Shown here in pieces: positions 15,127 to 23,504 of a stretch of 64,000 bases of DNA. The notes below the pieces were generated by a model. It was not told the DNA's origin. It saw only the letters and a list, made by a program, of their open reading frames with translations, and did no database searches. The stretch spans positions 20,062 through 84,061 of the forward strand of contig NZ_QOHO01000052.1 in the NCBI RefSeq assembly GCF_003432035.1, written 5' to 3'. The position numbers were made by a program, and so were the translations under genes. Position 1 is the stretch's first letter, and every line of letters starts with the position of its first letter. The DNA comes from Lacrimispora amygdalina. GTDB taxonomy: Bacteria > Bacillota > Clostridia > Lachnospirales > Lachnospiraceae.

Positions 15127-16176
15127 ATGAAAATTGAAATGGGAGAATCCCTTATTATGTCGTGGCTTCGCCATGTTAAAGAATGCCAAATCGTTCAGAC
15201 GAACTGGAAGGCATCGGCCAGATGGGAGCTAAAAAACAAAGAGGTCCTTGTCGATCTTTTGAAATGTTCCGATGAACTATTCAAGAGCAAATACGGCTAT
15301 GACATTTACAAGGGCAACAGCGGCATAGAACAGATACTTGCACAAGCTGAGATAGATGTGCTTGGCTTGTCTTTCGGTGATGAGGAAACACCCATATATG
15401 CCGTTGATGTTGCCTTTCACGAAGCGGGGCTTAACTACGGTTCAAAAGACGAAACCATTTCAAGGGTGGTCAAGAAGTGTATTAGGGCGGCAATGTGTAT
15501 TTATGGGTACTTTGGCTATACAGAAGGCTCTATCATTTTTGCTTCGCCGAAAGTCAATCCCGCCGTTTCTGAGCCGATTTTAGAGAGTATAAACGACATC
15601 AGCACCGTGTTTAATAAGGTTGGGCTTTCATACAACACACGAATTATCGCTAATAGTGATTTTAGCGAGAGCATCTTGCAGCCTGTTTTGAACACGATGG
15701 GCGAGGTCGCCGATACATCAGAATTGTTCATGCGGAGCTTACAGATGTATAACCTTTTTACCGATAAAAAGCCGAAGTCTGTTGTCGGAAGCTCAAAGGC
15801 CGAGCCGAAAAAAATTAGCAAAGAGCTTGAGGCCATAAACTACGAGGGGCTTGATGGGCTGAAAGAAATGAAAATCGGGGTCATCGTTCGGACGGTATTA
15901 CGCAAGATGTTGGAAGATGGCGCTGTTTCATCAGATGAAGTTGAGCTTATGCAGACAAGGGAATATTCCAAAGAAACCTTTGATATTCAATACCCTCTGC
16001 TTATAAAAGCGGATGATACCAATGGCGAAAGCCCCAAAAGATATTACTCTACGCCGGTGGTAGTAAGAGGGGTCCGTTACTTTGTTTGCTCCGAGTGGTT
16101 TGAGGTTGCCGCCAATAATGACAGGCCGTATCTGCTGAAATGGCTAACACTTCGTACATATACATCCTCATCATAA
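15127..16176 (+). CDS. Possible PD-(D/E)xK-type nuclease-like protein
   Basis: 349 residues. Near residues 70-100 it has EIDVLGLSF...PIYAVDVAFHEAGL: an acidic pair, a hydrophobic strand and a DVAFHE core that resembles the strand of restriction-endonuclease folds. The usual lysine is not obvious, so the nuclease assignment is weak. C-terminal residues ~230-349 look like a separate domain ending in a basic YLLKWLTLRTY region. ATG at 15127 is chosen because AGAGAGG stands eight bases upstream; in-frame codons back to 15088 lack such a site. It is the last gene of the long operon and is followed by a degenerate riboswitch-like sequence and a strong terminator. Confidence 0.5.
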   Translation: MKIEMGESLIMSWLRHVKECQIVQTNWKASARWELKNKEVLVDLLKCSDELFKSKYGYDIYKGNSGIEQILAQAEIDVLGLSFGDEETPIYAVDVAFHEAGLNYGSKDETISRVVKKCIRAAMCIYGYFGYTEGSIIFASPKVNPAVSEPILESINDISTVFNKVGLSYNTRIIANSDFSESILQPVLNTMGEVADTSELFMRSLQMYNLFTDKKPKSVVGSSKAEPKKISKELEAINYEGLDGLKEMKIGVIVRTVLRKMLEDGAVSSDEVELMQTREYSKETFDIQYPLLIKADDTNGESPKRYYSTPVVVRGVRYFVCSEWFEVAANNDRPYLLKWLTLRTYTSSS

Positions 16177-16177
16177 C

Positions 16178-16267
16178 GAGAAATGCAATACCGGGGACGC
16201 AAAGCCGAGGGTCTAAGGAACTTTATGTGCTATGACAAGGATAATCTGAGGCAATGAGGTATTTCTC
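16178..16267 (+). ncRNA. Degenerate c-di-GMP-I (GEMM) riboswitch-like element lacking P2
   Basis: The core GGGACGCAAAGCCGAGGGTC, then TAAGG, a short hairpin and TGCTATGA, is nearly identical to the complete riboswitch at 28,247. This element does not have a proper P2 hairpin: in place of GGCAAACC + hairpin it reads GCAATACC directly followed by GGGG. The flanks GAGAAA (16178-16183) and TTTCTC (16262-16267), extended by TACC/GGTA, can close an outer stem. It is either a decayed copy or a variant. It lies just before the terminator at 16308, which is where a riboswitch would act. Confidence 0.5.
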
Positions 16268-16307
16268 CACGCCCGAATTGCATCATTAAGGCTATTTGAG
16301 CACAGGG

Positions 16308-16352
16308 AAAAGCGGCATAACCAGTTGCACAAATTGGTTATACCGCTTTTTG
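16308..16352. terminator. Strong bidirectional terminator
   Basis: AAAAGCGG-ATAACCA pairs with TGGTTAT-CCGCTTTT around a loop, with A and T runs on either side. It ends the long forward operon (last gene stops at 16,176) and also the reverse ribbon-helix-helix gene (stop at 16,363). It could also be the expression platform of the riboswitch-like element just upstream. Confidence 0.8.
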
Positions 16353-16362
16353 TATCTGCGGT

Positions 16363-16560
16363 TTATTTCTTTTGTGAGCTGCTGTCAATAAACTCTATAT
16401 GGTCAAAAGCAAACTTAATCGCCATATTGATCAGCTCGTTGCGGGAGCGCCCGCTTTTTAACGCCATTTCTTCCAGCTTTTGATTGTATTGTGTTTCAAT
16501 ACGAATGGTCATCGTCACAGACCGTTCAGTCTTGGGCGTGACTACAAACTTCTCATTCAT
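16363..16560 (-). CDS. Ribbon-helix-helix (Arc/CopG-type) DNA-binding protein
   Basis: 65 residues. The strand SVTMTIRIETQYNQKLEEMA and the turn SGRSRNELINMAIKFAF are the ribbon-helix-helix pattern of Arc/CopG/MetJ-like repressors, which bind palindromes as dimers of dimers. The ATG at 16560 is chosen because AGAGGTG lies six bases upstream; an alternative GTG at 16569 would lie on top of that site. A palindrome (16574-16598) occupies the region just upstream of the gene, so autorepression is likely. Such proteins commonly control partition, excision or transfer genes of mobile elements. Confidence 0.75.
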   Translation of the reverse strand: MNEKFVVTPKTERSVTMTIRIETQYNQKLEEMALKSGRSRNELINMAIKFAFDHIEFIDSSSQKK

Positions 16561-16573
16561 CGCATTCACCTCT

Positions 16574-16598
16574 GGTTACAATTATATTTGCTGTAACC
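16574..16598. promoter_or_regulatory. Palindromic operator for the RHH protein
   Basis: GGTTACA (16574-16580) and TGTAACC (16592-16598) form a perfect 7-bp inverted repeat spaced by 11 bases (centres about one and a half turns apart). It lies immediately upstream of the ribbon-helix-helix start on the reverse strand. Position and symmetry suggest the repressor's own operator. Confidence 0.5.
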
Positions 16599-16678
16599 AA
16601 CGAACATAAGAACACAAATAGCAAACGAAATTAATTGCAATAGATGCGTGTATTGTGTAAACTATACATCAGGCTCAA

Positions 16679-16731
16679 TCATTGGCAGCGACATAATCTT
16701 GTACCCATAATAAGCTGCGGACTGCCAATGA
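16679..16731. repeat. 10-bp perfect inverted repeat
   Basis: TCATTGGCAG (16679-16688) is exactly complementary to CTGCCAATGA (16722-16731), with 33 bases between. It is placed 47 bases before the SLOG-fold gene and 81 bases beyond the RHH palindrome. It may be an operator, a recombinase binding site or an mRNA hairpin in the SLOG leader. Confidence 0.45.
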
Positions 16732-16778
16732 CGACAGGCGCTTTATACAATTTCAAAATATAGTGAAGAGGTGGTCAG

Positions 16779-17246
16779 ATGAAAGGAGTATGTATTACCG
16801 GTCACAGAAATATCCCCAAGGAGAAGATCGACTATGTGAGAGAACAGCTTCGGTGGGAGATCGGACAGGCTATTGAGGACGGATTCACATTGTTTCTTTG
16901 CGGTATGGCTGATGGCGCCGACTTGGAATTTGGCGCTATCGTGGCTGAAGAAAAGATGGAGCATCCCCATCTCTTTTTGGAGGCCGCCATCCCCTACGCG
17001 AACAGGCTTAAAAGTAAAAACCCGCTGTTTGGGCAAGTGCTTGCCCAGTGCAATGGTATCAAGGTTATTTCAAAAGAGTACAATCCCAATTGCTATTTTG
17101 CGAGAAACCGCTATTTAGTGCAGAACAGCCAACGGGTGATTGCGGTATTTGACGGCCGCGAAAGAAGCGGTACTGCGCAGACCATACGCATAGCTTCGGC
17201 AGAGAAAAGGGACATACGGATCATAGACATCAGTCTACCACACTAA
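16779..17246 (+). CDS. SLOG-fold protein (YpsA/DUF1273-like)
   Basis: 155 residues with a Rossmann-like SLOG pattern: CITGHRNIPKEKI at the N-terminus, LFLCGMADGADLEFG for the central GMADGxD loop, and VIAVFDGRERSGTAQT for the late GxxGT loop. SLOG proteins are predicted to bind or make nucleotide-derived signals or nucleotide sugars, and several work in phage-defence systems. The start has GAAGAGGTGG seven bases upstream. It lies between the RHH regulator (opposite strand) and the small resolvase gene. Its ligand is unknown. Confidence 0.75.
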   Translation: MKGVCITGHRNIPKEKIDYVREQLRWEIGQAIEDGFTLFLCGMADGADLEFGAIVAEEKMEHPHLFLEAAIPYANRLKSKNPLFGQVLAQCNGIKVISKEYNPNCYFARNRYLVQNSQRVIAVFDGRERSGTAQTIRIASAEKRDIRIIDISLPH

Positions 17247-17388
17247 CACCTTTATCAGACAGCATTGGTCTGGCAAAGCCGGGCCTTGAAAAAAAGAAAC
17301 ATAGGCGCATTTCATTTATTTTGAAGGAGCTATTGTCTCTGAGTTAAAATCATATGTGCAAACATGAGATTTTTGGAGGAGCAATAGC

Positions 17389-18006
17389 ATGAATTGTACA
17401 TACGGATACGTTAGGGTGTCGAGCAAGGATCAAAACGAAGATCGCCAACTGATTGCCATGAGGGAGTTTGGAGTACTGGAGCGGAATATTTTCCGCGACA
17501 AGCAATCCGGGAAAGATTTTAACCGGCCGGCTTATCAAAAGCTTTTGAAAAAAATAAGGCCCGGCGATACCTTTGTGATCAAAAGCATCGACAGGCTGGG
17601 CAGGGATTATGAAGAAATTATCGAGCATTGGCGGGTGATTTCAAAGGAGCGCGGAGTCGGAATCGTTGTCCTTGATATGCCGCTACTGGACACGCGGAAA
17701 AAAGACCGGGATTTGACAGGAACCTTCATTGCCGATTTAGTGCTCCAAATCCTCAGCTATGTCGCTCAAAAAGAGCGTGAGTTTAACCGGCAGCGTCAAG
17801 CTGAGGGCATTGCAGCGGCAAAAGCAAAGGGCGTCAAGTTCGGGCGTCCACCCAAGGAGCGCCCCGCCGAATTCTATGGCATATTAAAGGATTGGAGATG
17901 CGGCAAGTTATCCGCGCGAAAGGCAGCCAGACAATTGGGGATTGCCCATAAAACTTTTACGAGATGGGCCTCGGAGTGTCCATCAAAACAAACGATACAA
18001 GGGTGA
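17389..18006 (+). CDS. Small serine recombinase (resolvase/invertase)
   Basis: 205 residues, the usual length of Tn3/gamma-delta-type resolvases and DNA invertases. Catalytic domain: YGYVRVSSKDQ with nucleophile Ser11, KSIDRLGRDYEEI with the Arg pair, then the long E-helix (YVAQKEREFNRQRQAEG) and a C-terminal HTH (SARKAARQLGIAHKTFTRW). Such enzymes resolve cointegrates or invert short DNA segments. The ribosome-binding site GGAGGAGC precedes the ATG. It separates the defence-like operon from the signalling cargo, so it may have brought in one of the two segments. No pair of res-like sites was identified. Confidence 0.9.
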   Translation: MNCTYGYVRVSSKDQNEDRQLIAMREFGVLERNIFRDKQSGKDFNRPAYQKLLKKIRPGDTFVIKSIDRLGRDYEEIIEHWRVISKERGVGIVVLDMPLLDTRKKDRDLTGTFIADLVLQILSYVAQKEREFNRQRQAEGIAAAKAKGVKFGRPPKERPAEFYGILKDWRCGKLSARKAARQLGIAHKTFTRWASECPSKQTIQG

Positions 18007-18395
18007 TGCATGGCCTGACTTGTTGTTAGCGTTCGACAAAATTATAGAAAAAAGCAGGCTTTTCGCCCCGCTGAGAACACCGGCCCTCATACAACGAAAG
18101 AGAGAACCTCCTCTCTTTTCCTCCGTGAATTTGTGGAAAATATGCATAGAGCCTGATAAATTCAGTTTAGTTTTATTTTACCATACCAAAATTGGAAGCA
18201 CAAGAAGAATGGGGCGAAAAGCCTACTTTGGGTGCCAATCTATACGCGGATATAAGAGATATGCACCCACATCCCGGCTCTCAACGCCTCCATTCATGCA
18301 GTCCACAGGCTATACCGGAACAGCAATTATTTATGAAAGCAACAGAACCAATGGGGTGGCGAAGCTCCGTTATCAAACATTTGGAGGAAAACAAC
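18007..18395 (+). other. Intergenic stretch before the chemoreceptor gene
   Basis: No gene is supported here. A hairpin AAAGAGAG (18097-18104)/CTCTCTTT (18111-18118) could end the resolvase transcript. The frame of the chemoreceptor is open from 18,192, but that extension has no ribosome-binding site and codes for an unconvincing Pro/His-rich sequence. No clear SigA or SigD promoter was found by eye. Confidence 0.4.
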
Positions 18396-20177
18396 ATGAA
18401 AAACCTATCGATTAGCAAAAAACTTATCATTGGATTCGGCGCCATTTTAGTCATGCTCCTGATCACCATCGGAATGTCCATTTATAGCATTAACGGAATT
18501 AACGAGCAAATTCATTCTTACGCGCAGTATACATTGCCCAACACCGAGAACATTTGGATGATTCGGCGCAACACGGTATCTGTACAGCGAGATTTGGTCA
18601 GCGCTCTGGCTGAGACCGATACGCAGAAAATTGGAAAATGGCTCGACTCTGCCCAGCAGGACTCTGCGGCGCTGTTAAGCGAGCTCGAACAATACGCGGG
18701 CAACCAAAGAGATACAAGCCGCGACGCAAACATAGCGACATTGCGGGAGCTGCTTGGCAAGGCGGGAGATGCACGACGGGAAATCGAAAAGCTCTTACAA
18801 TCTCCCACGGACGCCAATGTGCTCCTTGCAAAAGAAAAGTATGAGGGTACCTATGTTCCTTTTATGGATCAAGCTTCAGAAATTTTAGTCGACTTTACTA
18901 CAACTGCGGATGCGCGTGCCGCAGCACAGGAGCAGGATGCAGAGGCTGCGGTTCAGCTTGCCTGGATCATCCTCGCATTGTGCGGCGTCGCAGCGGTTGT
19001 TCTTTCCGTGGTATTGATGATGATTATCCGAAAGTCCATCCTCACCCCGGTCAATGAAATTGTGGATGCTTATGGCGAAATTGCCAAGGGCAATATGAAA
19101 ACTGAAATCAGATATGAAAGTCGCGATGAGCTCGGACAGATGGTAACACTCATCCAGAAAACCAATGCGATGCAAAATAAAATTGTCGAGGACGTCATCG
19201 ATAAGTTTACCAAGATATCTCACGGAGATTTGAGGCTTCGGGTGGATTTAGAATACCCCGGAGATTTTGCGATCCTTAAGCAGACGATTGAGGACACGGT
19301 TTCCACGCTTAACGGTACGATGCTGAACATCAACACGGCCGCCGAACAGGTGGCGACGGGCTCCGATCAAGTATCCAGCGGAGCGCAGGCGCTTGCGTCA
19401 GGCTCCACCGAGCAGGCGGCCTCTGTGGAGGAGCTGGCCGCTTCCGTGGAAAGAATCGCGGAGCAGGCGGAGGAAAATTCATCGGCGGTCATGGCTGCGG
19501 CCAGGTCCGTGCAACAGGCAGGCGCGGGTGTAAACGCCGGAAACGAGCATATGGAGCAGCTCTCGCAGGCCATGACGGACATCAGCTCCGCCTCCAACCA
19601 GATTGCCAACATTACAAAGGTAATTGAGGATATCGCCTTCCAGACTAATATTCTTGCCCTGAACGCTGCGATTGAAGCGGCCCGTGCCGGAAATGCCGGA
19701 AAAGGCTTTGCCGTTGTAGCCGACGAGGTTCGCAGCCTTGCCGCAAAATCAGCGGAAGCCGCTAAGCAGACGGGCGCGCTGATCCAGACCTCCGTTTCCA
19801 CGGTAGCAAGGGGGATGGAGATCAGCGGCCAGACAGCGCAGATTCTCCGGGATGTGGGCACGAGCGCAGGCGAAGTAACGGTCAGCTTCGGAAAGATCGA
19901 GCAGTCTATCGCGGAGCAGACGATAGCAATCGAACAGATCAAGGACGGTCTGTCCCAAATCTCCGCCGTGGTGCAGACCAATGCTGCCACCGCAGAAGAA
20001 AACTCCGCTACCAGTGAGGAAATGTCCGCTCAGGCCGCAACGCTGCGCCAGGAGGTGGGCAGGTTCAGGCTGAACGAGGGCAAGGGTTACGGCAAAGGCT
20101 ACATTCCCGCGCTTCCCGATCAAAAGGAAAGTTCGGAGATTTTACTGTCTGCCGGCATGTCACTGGGAAAATATTGA
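18396..20177 (+). CDS. Methyl-accepting chemotaxis protein
   Basis: 593 residues. An N-terminal membrane helix ([20 protein letters not shown]), a four-helix-bundle extracytoplasmic ligand domain (~35-185), a second membrane helix ([20 protein letters not shown]), HAMP, and a long cytoplasmic coiled coil whose tip reads [19 protein letters not shown]. The tip is the conserved CheA/CheW contact of MCPs. The start at 18396 has TTTGGAGG seven to eight bases upstream. A cheW gene follows 16 bases after the stop, so receptor and coupling protein travel together. No cheA is present, so the pair must plug into a host kinase or signal to the c-di-GMP enzymes downstream. Confidence 0.95.
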   Translation: MKNLSISKKLIIGFGAILVMLLITIGMSIYSINGINEQIHSYAQYTLPNTENIWMIRRNTVSVQRDLVSALAETDTQKIGKWLDSAQQDSAALLSELEQYAGNQRDTSRDANIATLRELLGKAGDARREIEKLLQSPTDANVLLAKEKYEGTYVPFMDQASEILVDFTTTADARAAAQEQDAEAAVQLAWIILALCGVAAVVLSVVLMMIIRKSILTPVNEIVDAYGEIAKGNMKTEIRYESRDELGQMVTLIQKTNAMQNKIVEDVIDKFTKISHGDLRLRVDLEYPGDFAILKQTIEDTVSTLNGTMLNINTAAEQVATGSDQVSSGAQALASGSTEQAASVEELAASVERIAEQAEENSSAVMAAARSVQQAGAGVNAGNEHMEQLSQAMTDISSASNQIANITKVIEDIAFQTNILALNAAIEAARAGNAGKGFAVVADEVRSLAAKSAEAAKQTGALIQTSVSTVARGMEISGQTAQILRDVGTSAGEVTVSFGKIEQSIAEQTIAIEQIKDGLSQISAVVQTNAATAEENSATSEEMSAQAATLRQEVGRFRLNEGKGYGKGYIPALPDQKESSEILLSAGMSLGKY

Positions 20178-20193
20178 TCGGAGGAAATTGAAG

Positions 20194-20718
20194 ATGAACA
20201 GTTCAGCATTACCTGATCTTTCGGATATGCAGGATGCCGGGATGGAACAGCGGTATCTTACCTTTTGGTCCAACAATCAGTTGTTTGGCACGCCCATAGC
20301 GGATATTGTTCAAATCGTGGGGATTCAGGAGATCACTCCGCTCCCGGACTTCCCAGCCTATGTAAAAGGGATTATCAGTCTGCGGGGGGACGTTCTGCCC
20401 ATCCTTAATATGCGCCTTCGCATGGGAAATCCAGAAACGCCCTATACGGAGCGTTCCTGCATCATTATTGCAAATATTCAGAATACCCTGTTCGGTTTTA
20501 TTGCGGACGAGGTGGATGAAGTTCTGGATATTCCGCAGGAGCAGATATCTTCTCCGCCGCGGCTTTCCGACAATGTGTCCAACGCTTATCTGTCTGGAAT
20601 TGGCCGGCTGGAAAAAGGCGAAGGCAAAAAAGAAAGAGTTGCTCTGATTTTGGATTTGTCCAAGCTTCTGAACGAGAGTGAATTTTCGGCCTTAGCGCAG
20701 GCGGTGCAGCCGGAATAA
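20194..20718 (+). CDS. cheW: CheW chemotaxis coupling protein
   Basis: 174 residues of typical CheW fold: YLTFWSNNQLFGTPIADIVQIV, then PLPDFPAYVKGIISLRGDVLPILNMR, the strongly conserved receptor/kinase contact region, and FIADEVDEVLDI. It links chemoreceptors to the CheA kinase in the cytoplasm. ATG at 20194 is preceded by GGAGGAAATT; a TTG two codons earlier is not needed. It is co-transcribed with the MCP (16-base gap). A long hairpin lies 80 bases downstream, before the c-di-GMP genes. Confidence 0.95.
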   Translation: MNSSALPDLSDMQDAGMEQRYLTFWSNNQLFGTPIADIVQIVGIQEITPLPDFPAYVKGIISLRGDVLPILNMRLRMGNPETPYTERSCIIIANIQNTLFGFIADEVDEVLDIPQEQISSPPRLSDNVSNAYLSGIGRLEKGEGKKERVALILDLSKLLNESEFSALAQAVQPE

Positions 20719-20800
20719 TGGCAAGGCAAGATCACGCATCCGAGAAACTGTAAAAGCGGCGTCCGATTTTCCTCCGGGGATTCTGTAAATCACAATTGTT

Positions 20801-20841
20801 TCGGCTGTATTTTCTGCAACTGCGCTTGAAAATACAGCCGA
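20801..20841 (+). repeat. 14-bp perfect hairpin between cheW and the c-di-GMP genes
   Basis: TCGGCTGTATTTTC (20801-20814) is exactly complementary to GAAAATACAGCCGA (20828-20841), with a 13-base loop. The run of T is missing, so it is a weak candidate terminator. An RNA-stability or processing element, or a protein-binding site, is equally possible. Confidence 0.6.
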
Positions 20842-20906
20842 TTCTAATAGAACCGGTTTTTGCGAAGTCAGGCGTGGCGAAGCAAAATAGAAAGGGAGGT
20901 AACACG

Positions 20907-23504
20907 ATGAACCATCACATTCAGAATACGCTGGATATCCTGCCCTACGGCATCGGATATCTAAGGCTGCTTGTAGGCAGCAAGGGTGAAGCCGTAGATT
21001 ATGTGCCCCTCGCCGTCAATTCTGCCTTTGAAACGCTGACAGGCTGGCAGGGTGCGAATATATTGGGGGAAAGAGACTCTGAGACCCCCGGTATCGTAAG
21101 CTTCGGGCCGTACTGGCTTACCTATTTTGAATGCGCGATCCGCTCGGGACAAGCGCAGGAAACGACCCAATGGATTGAGGATATCAAGCGATACCTGAAG
21201 ATTACGGTTATTCCGGATCAAGAATTGACGTTTACACTGATTCTTCGCGAAGCCTCCGACGAAACAACGCAGCCCGGCCGAGAGGATTACGAAGACCCGC
21301 TTCCGGAGGACATGAGCATTCTTTTTGATAAAACCCATGACGCAATTAGTTTGGTTGAATACCACAATGGCGGATTCCGTTTTATCCGAAACAATGCCTT
21401 ACATCAGCGCTTAACTGGCGTCAGTAACATTCACGGCGTGACGCCCGTCCAACTGGCGGGCGAGGAGGTGGGCGCAAAGCTTGAAACGTATTACGAACAG
21501 TGTCTGCGTACCAGCCGTCCAGTCAGCTATGAGCAGAGCTTCCAATTTGAGCCGGGACATCGGGTGTGGCAGACAGAGGTCACACCGGTCTTTTCCGGTG
21601 GCACCATACGCTATCTTTTATGCTCCAGCAAGGATGTGTCGGAGCTTAAAAAGGTTCAGGGCGAAAAGGAAGTGCTGGCTCAGCGTCTGAACGCAATGTT
21701 TGATCGGCACACCGCTATCATGCTGATTGTAGAACCATTCAGTGGTAAAATCCTTGACGCCAATCCTGCCGCCTGTGAATTTTACGGGTATTCCAAGGAG
21801 GAATTTGGGGCTCTGTTGGTCAACGATATCAACACGCTGCCTCCGGAAGAAGTAAAGAAGAACCGTATGATGACATATGAGGGAAAGCGACGGTTCTTTA
21901 CCTTACCGCACCGTTTGAAAAACGGGGATACCCGATTGGTTGATATTTGCTCCTGCCCGATTTCCGATGGAGAGAACACCTTGCTCTATTCCATTATTTT
22001 TGACGTCACGGATCGGGAGATTTACCGGGAAGAACTGTATACGGAAAAGGAGATGCTGCGCACAACGCTGCGCTCCATCGGCGACGGCGTGGTGACTACG
22101 GACAATTTCGGCGTAATCGGCAGTCTGAACGATGTTGCTCAGGAGATGACGGGGTGGACCAATGACGAGGCAAAAGGCAAGCTGTTTACGGAGGTCTTCT
22201 GCCTGCTCAACGAAGAAACCGGCGCGCCCGTGGAAAACCCCATACGGAAGGTGCTGGATACGGGCCGTATCGTGGGGCTTGCCAATCATACGGTGCTGGC
22301 AAACCGTCACGGCCAGTACATCCCCATTGCGGACAGTGCTGCGCCCATTCAAACAGAAAATGGAGAAACATTCGGCGTGGTCATGGTTTTCCGCGATGTA
22401 AGCGTTATAAAAGAACATAGCAGACAGATTGAGTTTCTAAGTGATCACGATCCCTTAACGGGGCTTTTTAACAGACGCTACGTAGAAAAAATCATGGACG
22501 GTCTGGATGTTGCGGAAAATCTGCCGATCTCCGTCATCATAGGCGATGTGAACGGCCTCAAGATCACAAACGACGTTTTTGGGCCAAGAGCCGGCGATAC
22601 CCTGCTACAAAATGTGACGAGTCTGCTCAAAGAAACTTGCAATTCGGACGATCTGATTGCTCGCTGGGGTGGTGATGAATTTGTTGTGTTCATGCTGCGG
22701 ACAAGCCTGAAGGATGCGGAAGAAGTGGTGCATCAAATTATGGATACCCGTATCCCTATCAATGGGAGCGGTTTGCTTCTGAGCATGTCGCTTGGGTGCG
22801 CCAGTAAGGAGGGCCTGGATATCGGCATCGAGGACGTTATGCGCGAGGCGGAAGAATCCATGTACCATAAGAAGCTGCTGAACGGCCAGAGCTATCGAAA
22901 TGCCGTCATCAATACCCTGCTTGCGACACTTTACGAAAAGAGCAATGAGACCGAGGAGCACTCCAACAGAATGGAAAGACATTGCCATTCCATCGGGCGT
23001 GCGCTGCGGCTCTCGTCGAAAGAAATGGCCGAGCTGTCTTTGCTTGCGCTCCTGCACGATATTGGAAAGGTTGGTATTCACCTTGATATTCTACGAAAGC
23101 CCGGACCGCTTACGAGCGTGGAATGGGAGGAAATGAAACGGCACCCTGAAATCGGCTGCCGAATCGCCCAGGCGACGCCTGAGCTTTCTTCCGTAGCAGA
23201 CCTCATTTTGGCCCACCATGAACGGTGGGACGGGACAGGCTATCCGTATGGGCTAAAAGAGGAAGAAATCCCCCTCGCCTGCCGAATTCTGGCCGTTACA
23301 GACGCGTATGACGCCATGACAAACGATAGGACGTATAGGGCGGCAAAAAGCCGTGAAGACGCCATTTCTGAGCTGCTTGACAACGCAGGATCACAGTTTG
23401 ATCCCGAAATCACGACACTCTTTATTGATATTTTGCATGCGGAACAGGAAACAGACCCATATATAGAACTTGAAGATGCGCAAGAGGTAAGGAGGGATCA
23501 CTGA
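20907..23504 (+). CDS. Multi-PAS GGDEF/HD-GYP c-di-GMP enzyme
   Basis: 865 residues, apparently cytoplasmic. About four PAS-like domains (for example LDANPAACEFYGYSKEEF near 290 and SIGDGVVTTDNFG near 395) precede a GGDEF domain with intact RWGGDEF near residue 585 and an HD-GYP domain with HDIGK near 716 and HHERWDGTGYP. GGDEF makes and HD-GYP hydrolyses cyclic di-GMP; both halves keep their active residues. The RxxD product-inhibition site is absent here (NSDD at that place). ATG at 20907 follows AAAGGGAGG. Its stop shares one base with the next start, so the two c-di-GMP enzymes are translationally coupled. Confidence 0.93.
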   Translation: MNHHIQNTLDILPYGIGYLRLLVGSKGEAVDYVPLAVNSAFETLTGWQGANILGERDSETPGIVSFGPYWLTYFECAIRSGQAQETTQWIEDIKRYLKITVIPDQELTFTLILREASDETTQPGREDYEDPLPEDMSILFDKTHDAISLVEYHNGGFRFIRNNALHQRLTGVSNIHGVTPVQLAGEEVGAKLETYYEQCLRTSRPVSYEQSFQFEPGHRVWQTEVTPVFSGGTIRYLLCSSKDVSELKKVQGEKEVLAQRLNAMFDRHTAIMLIVEPFSGKILDANPAACEFYGYSKEEFGALLVNDINTLPPEEVKKNRMMTYEGKRRFFTLPHRLKNGDTRLVDICSCPISDGENTLLYSIIFDVTDREIYREELYTEKEMLRTTLRSIGDGVVTTDNFGVIGSLNDVAQEMTGWTNDEAKGKLFTEVFCLLNEETGAPVENPIRKVLDTGRIVGLANHTVLANRHGQYIPIADSAAPIQTENGETFGVVMVFRDVSVIKEHSRQIEFLSDHDPLTGLFNRRYVEKIMDGLDVAENLPISVIIGDVNGLKITNDVFGPRAGDTLLQNVTSLLKETCNSDDLIARWGGDEFVVFMLRTSLKDAEEVVHQIMDTRIPINGSGLLLSMSLGCASKEGLDIGIEDVMREAEESMYHKKLLNGQSYRNAVINTLLATLYEKSNETEEHSNRMERHCHSIGRALRLSSKEMAELSLLALLHDIGKVGIHLDILRKPGPLTSVEWEEMKRHPEIGCRIAQATPELSSVADLILAHHERWDGTGYPYGLKEEEIPLACRILAVTDAYDAMTNDRTYRAAKSREDAISELLDNAGSQFDPEITTLFIDILHAEQETDPYIELEDAQEVRRDH

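Noticed and set aside
17942..18415. 157-residue forward ORF after the resolvase
   Set aside because: It overlaps the resolvase end and the chemoreceptor start in another frame, and its composition is not protein-like.
19367..19990. 207-residue reverse ORF opposite the chemoreceptor signalling domain
   Set aside because: Ala/Ser-rich mirror frame of a GC-rich coiled-coil region; no start signal and overlaps a certain gene.
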